Below are positions 1-5,247 of a stretch of 5,406 nucleotides of DNA, piece by piece. A program made the position numbers and the translations under genes. The notes below the pieces were generated by a model, which saw nothing but the letters and a program-made list of their open reading frames with translations, was not told the origin of the DNA and made no database searches. Each line of letters starts with the position of its first letter. Positions within the stretch are counted from its first letter, which is position 1. Origin of the DNA: JAVBKA01 sp031546715 (GTDB taxonomy: Bacteria > Bacillota > Clostridia > Oscillospirales > UBA929); assembly GCA_031546715.1 (NCBI GenBank), contig JAVBKA010000183.1:1-5406 (forward strand), in the 5' to 3' direction.

Positions 1-723
1 ACTAGCTTTACCGCAAAGTTGACCGAAGAGGTTAAGCAGGAGCTTTCTAAGCTCGGTGCTGTCCAATTTGAAGAAATACGCTTGATAGATATTAAGCTTC
101 CGTACTGTGTTGGTTGCTACAATTGCATTTATGACGGCGAGAATAAATGCCCGCACTACGGTCAGGTTCAGCCTATAATACAAAAAATCAAGGACGCTGA
201 CTGCCTAATTCTTACAAGTCCTGTGTATTCACTTCAAGTTTCCGGCTTGATTAAGGTTTTCTTTGACCTAGCTGCCTATAATTATCACCGCCCCGCGTTT
301 TTTGGTAAAAAAGCAATAGTTATCAGCTCTACGGCAGGAGGCGGCGCAAAAACCGCATGTAAGTTCATGCGGGATACTCTCATGCATTGGGGCTTTGACG
401 CTGTATATACCATGCCAGTGGCTCGCATGGGCGCGATAAATGCTTCTGATAAGCATAAAGCATTGTGCAAAACCGCCGCGCAAAAGCTTTACAGGGATGT
501 TTCTAAGAAAAAAATGTATTCCCCAAACTTAAAATACGTTTTTTATTATCAGCTCTGGCGGGCGATGGCTCGGCGTTCACCCGGCGCAGACATGACATAC
601 TGGCAAACTACAGGGCTTGCAAACTGTGATTATTCCCCAACTGTGAAAATTGGTGCGGGTAAACGACTGTTTGCCAAGGGGTTCTATGGAATGCTCCGCA
701 GTACCATGAAGAAAAACCAATGA
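1..723 (+). CDS. Flavodoxin-fold NAD(P)H/FMN-dependent oxidoreductase with Fe-S-type cysteine motif (5' partial)
   Basis: The reading frame is open from base 1 (T-S-F-T-A-K-L...), so the gene begins upstream and only its last 240 codons are here; the TTG at 19 is internal, because the residues before it resemble the end of the flavin phosphate-binding loop (S-x-T-x-x-L) of the flavodoxin/FMN_red fold. The stretch SPVYSLQVSGLIKVFFD (about residues 67-83 of the partial product) is the conserved active-site segment of this family. CVGCYNC followed by a fourth Cys (C36, C39, C42, C50; CX2CX2CX7C) fits the compact motif known from archaeal/clostridial iron-sulfur flavoproteins, which bind FMN and a 4Fe-4S cluster; whether a cluster is bound here is inference. 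The C-terminal ~80 residues are basic and aromatic and I do not recognise a domain in them. Probably cytoplasmic electron transfer or reduction of an unknown substrate. Its stop overlaps the next start by 4 bp, so the two are cotranscribed. Confidence 0.85.
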   Translation, partial: TSFTAKLTEEVKQELSKLGAVQFEEIRLIDIKLPYCVGCYNCIYDGENKCPHYGQVQPIIQKIKDADCLILTSPVYSLQVSGLIKVFFDLAAYNYHRPAFFGKKAIVISSTAGGGAKTACKFMRDTLMHWGFDAVYTMPVARMGAINASDKHKALCKTAAQKLYRDVSKKKMYSPNLKYVFYYQLWRAMARRSPGADMTYWQTTGLANCDYSPTVKIGAGKRLFAKGFYGMLRSTMKKNQ

Positions 724-1553
724 AAATAGCAGAGGTTTTTAATCGGTTTGCGCCCTTTGAGAGCATTTTTCAGTGCCCTCTTTGTTGCTTTGCCATGAGC
801 TTTCAAAATGAAAACAGCTTGGTTTGCAGTAATCGTCACTGCTTTGACCTGTCTAAGCATGGGTATATCAACTTTTTGCCCGCCAAAGGTGGAGAAAATT
901 ATCCGCTGGAGCTTTTTGAAGCCCGTAGACGTATTTTTAGCGAGGGCTTTTATACGCCAATTTCTGATATAATTAATAAGCTAATCGGCGAATATTCCTC
1001 TGCGGACAAACCCTGTATCCTAGACGCTGGCTGCGGTGAGGGTTATTTTGCTTCTAAGCTGAAGGGGGATATTTTTCCTCTGGATATATCAAAGGACGCT
1101 GTTGTGCTGGCGGCCAAGAGCGGTTTCTCTGCCCAGTGGATGGTCGGCGACTTATCGAGGCTGCCAGTTTCGTCAGGGGTTATGGATATTGTTGTAAATA
1201 TTTTTTCCCCTGCAAATTACCAAGAGTTTAACAGAGTGCTGAAAAGTGACGGAATTATACTCAAAGTAATACCGTCTCAGCAGTACCTTATTGAGTTGCG
1301 GGAACGGTCGAAGCATCAGCTAAGCAACAAGGAGTACTCAAATATTCAAGTCCTAGAGCACTTCAAGGAGTGCATGGACTTTGTTGAAACACAGCACTTG
1401 AGCTACACACTGCCTGTTACCGCTGCTCAGGCAGAAAGCTTTGCCAGAATGACACCCATGCTGCAAGGCGTTGATATTTCAAAGCTCAGCTTTGAGGGTA
1501 TTGACAGTATAACCATCGCGGTGGAGGTTTTGGTGGGCAAGAGGAGGCTATAA
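720..1553 (+). CDS. rlmA: 23S rRNA (guanine-N1)-methyltransferase, RlmA family
   Basis: A 277-residue protein with the RlmA/RrmA/TlrB layout. An N-terminal zinc finger uses C19, C22, C36 and H40 (CPLC...C...RH), followed by FDLSKHGYINFLP, the family's FDxxKxGYxNLL signature. An ARR segment (68-70) leads to a class I SAM methyltransferase fold with motif I LDAGCGEGYF at 101-110. NIFSPANYQEFNRVLKSDG at 160-178 corresponds to the family's post-motif loop and catalytic-domain strand. Known members methylate N1 of G745 (RlmA-I) or G748 (RlmA-II/TlrB) in the peptide exit tunnel of 23S rRNA, the latter contributing to tylosin resistance; which base is used cannot be read here. The ATG at 720 lies inside the ATGA overlap with the upstream gene and has no clear SD, so translational coupling is likely. 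No other conventional start lies before the zinc finger. No terminator is evident after its stop. Confidence 0.85.
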   Translation: MKIAEVFNRFAPFESIFQCPLCCFAMSFQNENSLVCSNRHCFDLSKHGYINFLPAKGGENYPLELFEARRRIFSEGFYTPISDIINKLIGEYSSADKPCILDAGCGEGYFASKLKGDIFPLDISKDAVVLAAKSGFSAQWMVGDLSRLPVSSGVMDIVVNIFSPANYQEFNRVLKSDGIILKVIPSQQYLIELRERSKHQLSNKEYSNIQVLEHFKECMDFVETQHLSYTLPVTAAQAESFARMTPMLQGVDISKLSFEGIDSITIAVEVLVGKRRL

Positions 1554-1631
1554 CTGTTTCGTTTTGCTGTTTCGCGCTAGGAATTATTATACACTTTTTT
1601 AGCCTTGTGATAACTAGAGCCGCCCTAATGT

Positions 1632-1652
1632 CAAATTCTTCGTTAGAATTTG
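1632..1652. repeat. Inverted repeat, 8-bp perfect arms, upstream of rny promoter
   Basis: CAAATTCT (1632-1639) and AGAATTTG (1645-1652) are perfect reverse complements around a 5-base centre (TCGTT). No T-run follows in either direction, so it is not a standard terminator. Its position about 40 bp upstream of the -35 box, and its contact with the next dyad, make an operator or a weak hairpin at the end of the rlmA transcript the likely readings. Confidence 0.5.
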
Positions 1653-1675
1653 CAAAATAAACGTTTATTTGTGCA
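1651..1675. promoter_or_regulatory. Palindromic operator-like site upstream of rny promoter
   Basis: AAATAAAC/GTTTATTT (1655-1670) is a perfect 16-bp palindrome. It extends to 12-bp arms (TGCA on both outer ends, 1651-1654 and 1672-1675) if one extra G at 1671 is allowed. It ends 18 bp before the -35 box at 1694, a place suited to an activator or a modulating repressor. I do not recognise the binding protein; it does not match the Fur or PerR boxes. An AT-rich palindrome this size can arise by chance, so its function is inferred. Confidence 0.45.
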
Positions 1676-1693
1676 TATATACGAAAATAACTC

Positions 1694-1722
1694 TTGACAT
1701 TATGTTTACAATATTTTAGAAT
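1694..1722 (+). promoter_or_regulatory. Sigma-A-type promoter P1 for rny
   Basis: TTGACA (1694-1699, perfect -35) and TAGAAT (1717-1722, one mismatch to TATAAT) are separated by 17 bp, preceded by AT-rich DNA. Transcription would start near 1729 and give a leader of about 220 nt before the rny start. This is the best promoter match in the rlmA-rny gap. Confidence 0.75.
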
Positions 1723-1785
1723 GGAAAAGATGGTAAATAGGAAACTTATCATACAAAACTCAGGCGTTTATATAAATCGTTGCGA

Positions 1786-1836
1786 AACATTCTCATGGGC
1801 TTTATTGAGGCTTTTAGCCTTTTCATGATATATGTT
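1786..1836 (+). promoter_or_regulatory. Possible stem-loop in the rny leader
   Basis: Three nested arm pairs can fold into one long hairpin: AACAT/ATGTT (1786-1790 with 1832-1836), TCATG/CATGA (1793-1797 with 1824-1828) and AGGCT/AGCCT (1808-1812 with 1816-1820, loop TTT). Internal loops interrupt it, 2 against 3 nt on the outside and 10 against 3 nt inside. The inner stem is followed only by TTT, so as a terminator or attenuator it would be weak. It matches no riboswitch class that I recognise. It lies inside the RNA predicted from P1 but not that from P2. Confidence 0.3.
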
Positions 1837-1879
1837 GCCATAACTATGCTCTTAAGACTATTGTTACGACTGCGGTCGG

Positions 1880-1906
1880 TTGACTATTTTTTTCAAGAAA
1901 TAGAAT
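1880..1906 (+). promoter_or_regulatory. Possible second promoter P2 for rny
   Basis: TTGACT (1880-1885) and TAGAAT (1901-1906) give a good -35/-10 pair, but with a short 15-bp spacer (16 bp if the -35 is read as GTTGAC). The -10 hexamer is identical to that of P1. Transcription would begin near 1913, leaving a 40-nt leader with the SD at 1935. Such an RNA could not use the upstream ATG at 1905, which supports the start chosen for rny. Confidence 0.4.
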
Positions 1907-1934
1907 GCGCCTAAAACGGTTTATGCCTAGAAAC

Positions 1935-1942
1935 GGGAGGTG
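1935..1942 (+). promoter_or_regulatory. rny: Ribosome binding site deciding the rny start
   Basis: GGGAGGTG is a strong SD sequence ending 10 bases before the ATG at 1953. The alternative in-frame ATG at 1905 has only AAGAAA-type sequence before it and would put 16 basic residues in front of the membrane anchor. The SD therefore fixes the start at 1953. Confidence 0.8.
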
Positions 1943-1952
1943 CATTGCTAAT

Positions 1953-3494
1953 ATGGAATTTCTCATCCCTATCGCAGTTTTTTTAATCACTGCTCCGGTA
2001 TGTTTTTACGTTGGTATCAGATTTCGCAAAAACGTAGCAGAGCGTGAAATTTCCAGTGCTGAAGAAGAAGCTAAAAGAATAATTAATGAAGCAATAAAAG
2101 GCGCAGAAACCAAGAAAAAAGAAGCTTTGCTTGAGGCTAAGGAAGAAATCCACAAAAACCGTCTTGAGTCCGAGCGGGAAATTAAAGAACGCCGTGCGGA
2201 ACTGCAAAAGCAGGAACGCCGTTTGCAGCAAAAAGAAGAAACCTTAGATAAAAAGTCGGAAAACTACGAGAAAAAAGAAGAATCCCTTGCGCATAAGCTC
2301 AAAGATGCTGATGCAGTATTTGAAGAGGCTACTTTACTTAAGCGCACACAATTAGAAGTGCTTGAACGAATCTCCGGCTATTCCCAAGAGGAAGCCAAGC
2401 TCTACATTATTAAAAATGTTGAGAGCGAAGTTACTCACGAAATGGCGATTAAGATTAAAGATTTAGAAGCCAGATATAAAGAAGAAGCTGATAACAAAGC
2501 GCGTGAAATCGTTTCTATTGCCATCCAAAAGGTCGCGTCAGACCATGTTTCAGAAGCAACCGTCAGCGTTGTGCCACTTCCAAACGATGAGATGAAGGGG
2601 CGCATAATCGGTCGTGAAGGAAGAAATATCCGTACACTTGAAACCCTGACCGGCGTTGACCTTATTATTGACGACACTCCGGAAGCTATTACACTCTCTA
2701 GCTTTGACCCTGTCAGACGAGAGGTTGCAAGGCTTTCTCTTGAAAAGCTTATTCTTGACGGTCGTATTCATCCTACCCGTATTGAAGAAATGGTTGAGAA
2801 GTCTAAAAAAGAAGTCGAAGCCATTATTAAATCCGAAGGCGAACGCGCCACCTTTGAAACCGGTGTACACGGGATCCATCCTGAGCTTGTTAAGATTCTA
2901 GGAAGAATGCGCTATCGTACAAGCTATGGACAAAATGTACTGCGCCATTCTATCGAGGTAGCTCTTTTAGCAGGTGTTATGGCGTCAGAACTTGGCGTTG
3001 ACCCGTTACAGGCGAAGCGCGCAGGACTGCTCCATGACTTAGGTAAGGCAATTGACCATGAGGTCGAAGGCTCACACGTTCAAATCGGCGTAGAGCTTGC
3101 TAGAAAGTATAAGGAAAACGAGCAAATTGTCCACGCAATCGAAGCTCACCATGGCGACGTTGAGTGTAAGACTGTTATCGCATGCTTAGTTCAAGCGGCT
3201 GACGCAATCAGCGCAGCACGTCCAGGCGCAAGACGAGAAAACCTCGAAAACTACATCAAACGTCTGCAAAGACTTGAAGAACTTGCAAATGCGTTTGACG
3301 GCGTTGACAAAAGCTTTGCAATTCAAGCAGGTCGCGAGATTAGAATTATGGTCAAACCTGAAATTGTTGACGATGATAAGATGGTTCTTCTTGCCCATGA
3401 CCTCACAAAGAAAATCGAAGCCGAGCTTGATTATCCTGGTCAGATTAAGGTTCACCTTATTCGTGAAACTAGACATATAGATTACGCAAAATAG
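1953..3494 (+). CDS. rny: Ribonuclease Y (membrane-anchored endoribonuclease)
   Basis: A 513-residue protein, the usual RNase Y length. Residues 3-22 (FLIPIAVFLITAPVCFYVGI) form one N-terminal transmembrane anchor. About residues 30-190 form a long charged Glu/Lys/Arg coiled coil. A KH domain follows, with the RNA-contacting GxxG loop in IIGREGRN (218-225), then an HD domain with the metal-binding pair in LLHDLGK (H361, D362) and further likely ligands H332 (LRHS), HH at 399-400 and D417 (AADA). RNase Y starts bulk mRNA decay and processing in Firmicutes by cutting single-stranded 5'-monophosphorylated RNA, as part of a membrane-bound degradosome-like assembly. No key residue is missing. The gene stands alone: own promoter(s) upstream and a strong terminator 28 bp after the stop. 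A 529-residue version beginning at 1905 is possible but less likely on SD and length grounds. Confidence 0.96.
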   Translation: MEFLIPIAVFLITAPVCFYVGIRFRKNVAEREISSAEEEAKRIINEAIKGAETKKKEALLEAKEEIHKNRLESEREIKERRAELQKQERRLQQKEETLDKKSENYEKKEESLAHKLKDADAVFEEATLLKRTQLEVLERISGYSQEEAKLYIIKNVESEVTHEMAIKIKDLEARYKEEADNKAREIVSIAIQKVASDHVSEATVSVVPLPNDEMKGRIIGREGRNIRTLETLTGVDLIIDDTPEAITLSSFDPVRREVARLSLEKLILDGRIHPTRIEEMVEKSKKEVEAIIKSEGERATFETGVHGIHPELVKILGRMRYRTSYGQNVLRHSIEVALLAGVMASELGVDPLQAKRAGLLHDLGKAIDHEVEGSHVQIGVELARKYKENEQIVHAIEAHHGDVECKTVIACLVQAADAISAARPGARRENLENYIKRLQRLEELANAFDGVDKSFAIQAGREIRIMVKPEIVDDDKMVLLAHDLTKKIEAELDYPGQIKVHLIRETRHIDYAK

Positions 3495-3522
3495 GGGTTT
3501 CGCAGAAAACATCGCTTTTGTG

Positions 3523-3560
3523 AAGGCATCGGACAGTTTGTCCGATGCCTTTGGGTTTTT
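3523..3560 (+). terminator. Intrinsic terminator of rny
   Basis: A perfect 13-bp stem, AAGGCATCGGACA (3523-3535) with its reverse complement at 3539-3551 and a 3-base loop, is followed by T, GGG and TTTTT (3552-3560). The GC-rich stem is strong; the T-tract is interrupted by GGG, which may lower efficiency. It isolates rny from the operon downstream. The opposite strand has no T-run after the stem, so it acts in one direction. Confidence 0.9.
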
Positions 3561-3610
3561 GTGGGGGTAGTTGGATTTGAGTGTAATGCGATACGTTTTC
3601 GACAAGAACC

Positions 3611-3640
3611 TACAATTTAATTGATTAAAACTAAATTGTG
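3611..3640. promoter_or_regulatory. OhrR-like operator upstream of ohrR
   Basis: The outer arms ACAATTTA (3612-3619) and TAAATTGT (3632-3639) are perfect inverted repeats. A second dyad, TTTAAT/ATTAAA with a TG centre (3616-3629), is nested inside. The left half reads TACAATTTAATTG and the right half AAATTGTG, closely resembling the TACAATT-AATTGTA half-sites that I recall for the Bacillus subtilis OhrR operator; the length (30 bp) and half-site spacing also agree. It ends one base before the -35 box, so a bound OhrR dimer would block polymerase. Binding by the OhrR encoded here is inferred from position and likeness. Confidence 0.7.
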
Positions 3641-3641
3641 C

Positions 3642-3670
3642 TTGACTTAATTTTACGCCTGTGTTACAAT
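3642..3670 (+). promoter_or_regulatory. Sigma-A-type promoter of the ohrR operon
   Basis: TTGACT (3642-3647) and TACAAT (3665-3670) have a 17-bp spacer, with TG at 3662-3663 giving an extended -10. Each box has one mismatch to consensus. The start of transcription would be near 3677, leaving a leader of about 58 nt. The -35 box lies directly beside the operator-like dyad, as expected of a repressible, self-regulated operon. Confidence 0.8.
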
Positions 3671-3724
3671 ACATACAACTTATACATTTACGCTGTGTAT
3701 ACAGCAGAAAAAGTACTAAAGACC

Positions 3725-3731
3725 GAGGTGA
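3725..3731 (+). promoter_or_regulatory. ohrR: Ribosome binding site of ohrR
   Basis: GAGGTGA matches the 16S anti-SD complement over seven bases but stands only 3 bases before the ATG at 3735. An in-frame TGA at 3729-3731 rules out any longer protein, so the start is certain despite the tight spacing. Confidence 0.7.
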
Positions 3732-3734
3732 GAT

Positions 3735-4163
3735 ATGGACCCATTATTACTGCGCAACCAGCTTTGCTTTCCCTTGTACGCCGCCGCCAGAGTGGTTGTA
3801 AACCAATATACACCCTTGCTTGAAAAGCTCGATATCACATATACGCAATACGTAACCATGATGGTTCTGTGGGAAAAAAAGCAGATTAGCGTCAAAGACC
3901 TTGGACGTGAACTGTTTTTGGATTCAGGTACATTGACGCCGCTACTTAAAAAATTGGAAAAACAAGGGTTTGTAACCCGTAGCAGGTCGGCAGAGGACGA
4001 ACGTCTGCTAATTGTTTCCTTAACTGATAAGGGTGAAGCGTTGAGGGAAGAGGCGGTTGAAGTGCCGCAGCAAATGAAAGAGTGCTTACAGCTCAGCGAT
4101 GAGGAAACTTCAACTCTATACAAGTTGTTATACAGCCTATTAAAGCAGATGAGAGATGAGTAA
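3735..4163 (+). CDS. ohrR: OhrR-type organic hydroperoxide-sensing repressor (MarR family)
   Basis: The 142-residue product has the full OhrR layout. The N-terminal sequence LRNQLCFPLYAAAR carries the peroxide-sensing Cys11, equivalent to Cys15 of B. subtilis OhrR. Y25 and Y36 match the two tyrosines (Tyr29, Tyr40) that contact that thiol. The winged helix-turn-helix covers about 50-98, with recognition helix DSGTLTPLLKKLEKQG (63-78) and the wing signature DERxxxxxLT (88-97). In known members, a reduced dimer represses; organic hydroperoxide oxidises the Cys and the dimer leaves its operator. A second cysteine, C117, lies close to, though not exactly at, the place of the resolving cysteine in 2-Cys OhrR proteins such as that of Xanthomonas. 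It is the first gene of an operon with a radical SAM protein and a peroxidase, behind a matching operator, which suggests autorepression. A generic MarR regulator is the alternative, but Cys11 and both tyrosines argue against it. Confidence 0.9.
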   Translation: MDPLLLRNQLCFPLYAAARVVVNQYTPLLEKLDITYTQYVTMMVLWEKKQISVKDLGRELFLDSGTLTPLLKKLEKQGFVTRSRSAEDERLLIVSLTDKGEALREEAVEVPQQMKECLQLSDEETSTLYKLLYSLLKQMRDE

Positions 4164-5225
4164 ATGGAGAATTTAGAGCAGTATTTAACTGACGGCATGG
4201 AAGTCCTAGTGAAGGACGCCATGCGAGCAACCTTAAAAAAACCCAAGCAAGCAGCGTTTTTTCTAAAATACGGTATGGCGATTAAAAAGTCCGAAAAAAG
4301 CAGACATCATCACGAGAAAAACGGTGAGCATATACCCACATTTCTTATCGCAAGCATTACAGGAGAATGTAATCTTAACTGCACAGGCTGTTATGACCGT
4401 GCCAACCAAGAGTGCGGCAAGCAAACTGAAATGACTGAGGCAGAGTGGAAAAATGTATTCTCTCAGGCGGAGGACATAGGCGTTTCCGTAATTTTGCTGG
4501 CAGGCGGCGAACCGCTGATGCGTAGGGATGTTATCGAAGCCGCAGGTAAGCACCCGAATCTTCTGTTTCCTGTTTTCACAAACGGAACTATGCTGAATGA
4601 CAGCTATATCTCGTTTTTCAACGAGCACCGAAACATCGTTCCAATTATCAGCGTCGAAGGCGGAGAAGCCCAGACTGACGCAAGACGTGGCAAGGGGATA
4701 TATGCTAAGACGATGGCAGCTATTGATAAGTTGAACAGTCAGGGGCTTATGTATGGCACATCAATAACCGTCACGAAGGAAAACCTTTCCACTGTTACTG
4801 ACGAGACGTATATCGCCGATATCCAATCGAGAAACTGTAAAATAGTAATCTACGTGGAATATGTCCCCATTGACAGGCAGGAGATTGCCCTTGACGATGA
4901 CCAGCGCGACTTTTTAGCGGCAAGAGTTCAGGACATTCGCAGTAAAAACGATATGATAATCGTTTCATTTCCGGGGGACGAAAAAGAGTCCGGCGGTTGC
5001 CTAGCGGCAGGACGGGGATTCTTCCATATAAATTCAGCAGGCGGAGCAGAGCCGTGCCCATTTTCGCCATATTCAGATACCAACCTGAAAACCTCAACAC
5101 TGCTGGAAGCACTGAAATCCCCGCTCTTCATGCGATTAAAATCCAGTGACCTGTTAATGGCTGAACATAAAGGCGGCTGTACACTTTTTGACAAAAGAGA
5201 CATCGTTTTATCGTTTACAAAATAA
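4164..5225 (+). CDS. Radical SAM protein with C-terminal twitch/SPASM-like cysteines, substrate unknown
   Basis: A 353-residue enzyme. The radical SAM 4Fe-4S motif is CNLNCTGC (C69, C73, C76), followed by GGEP at 114-117 for SAM binding, VFTNGT at 137-142 and ISVEGGEAQTDARRGKG at 162-178, which continue the partial TIM barrel as in MoaA/SPASM-type proteins. The C-terminal part has C279, a G at 293 and C298 (CX13GX4C), then C339. This fits the start and end of a twitch or SPASM auxiliary-cluster domain, but lacks the central CX2CX5CX3C of full SPASM, so one auxiliary cluster at most is likely. The first ~60 residues are helical and basic, with RHHHEK at 47-52. The substrate cannot be named: no precursor peptide gene is seen beside it. 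Its ATG follows the ohrR stop codon directly and in the same frame, with only a weak GA-rich SD, so translation is probably coupled. Its place in an OhrR-controlled operon suggests a role in peroxide stress or repair. Confidence 0.88.
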   Translation: MENLEQYLTDGMEVLVKDAMRATLKKPKQAAFFLKYGMAIKKSEKSRHHHEKNGEHIPTFLIASITGECNLNCTGCYDRANQECGKQTEMTEAEWKNVFSQAEDIGVSVILLAGGEPLMRRDVIEAAGKHPNLLFPVFTNGTMLNDSYISFFNEHRNIVPIISVEGGEAQTDARRGKGIYAKTMAAIDKLNSQGLMYGTSITVTKENLSTVTDETYIADIQSRNCKIVIYVEYVPIDRQEIALDDDQRDFLAARVQDIRSKNDMIIVSFPGDEKESGGCLAAGRGFFHINSAGGAEPCPFSPYSDTNLKTSTLLEALKSPLFMRLKSSDLLMAEHKGGCTLFDKRDIVLSFTK

Positions 5226-5233
5226 ATAAATTA

Positions 5234-5240
5234 AAGGAAG
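5234..5240 (+). promoter_or_regulatory. Ribosome binding site of the peroxidase gene
   Basis: AAGGAAG, 7 bases before the ATG at 5248, in the 22-bp gap after the radical SAM gene. No promoter or terminator fits in this gap, so the gene is read from the ohrR promoter. It is a better SD than that of the radical SAM gene, so the peroxidase may be the more highly made product. Confidence 0.75.
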
Positions 5241-5247
5241 TATTACA

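Larger units (their letters stand above)
1554..1952. other. 399-bp non-coding regulatory stretch between rlmA and rny
   Basis: No convincing gene is seen on either strand. The AT-rich stretch holds, in order: about 80 bp with no recognised signal except a short direct repeat (CTGTTTCG at 1554-1561 and 1567-1574); two abutting dyads (1632-1675); a near-consensus promoter (1694-1722); a possible leader stem-loop (1786-1836); a possible second promoter (1880-1906); and the rny ribosome binding site. There is no stem followed by a T-run after rlmA, so some readthrough from rlmA into rny cannot be excluded. Confidence 0.7.

Noticed and set aside
1554..1620. Searched for a terminator after rlmA.
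   Set aside because: A T-run exists at 1595-1600 but no stable stem precedes it.
1486..1752. An open frame on the minus strand covering the end of rlmA and the gap.
   Set aside because: Overlaps the rlmA end and the P1 promoter; its product is without recognisable domain and no SD or promoter fits.
1905..1952. An upstream in-frame ATG would extend RNase Y by 16 residues.
   Set aside because: No SD before it, it overlaps a possible -10 box, and the 513-residue form has the strong SD and the family's usual length with the TM anchor at the N-terminus.
3186..3674. A 162-codon open frame on the minus strand under the rny end.
   Set aside because: Lies across conserved HD-domain coding sequence, the rny terminator and the ohrR operator; it is a shadow of those.
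3692..3705. GCTGT/ACAGC 5-bp hairpin with a 4-base loop in the ohrR leader.
   Set aside because: Too short to call a regulatory element; no T-run, and it does not cover the SD.
3638..3823. A short plus-strand open frame starting in the ohrR promoter, considered as a leader or precursor peptide for the radical SAM enzyme.
   Set aside because: Begins upstream of the predicted transcription start, has no SD, and ends inside ohrR; no core-peptide-like pattern is seen.
3716..4246. A 176-codon open frame on the minus strand opposite ohrR.
   Set aside because: Ser-rich, domain-free translation wholly opposite a clear ohrR gene.
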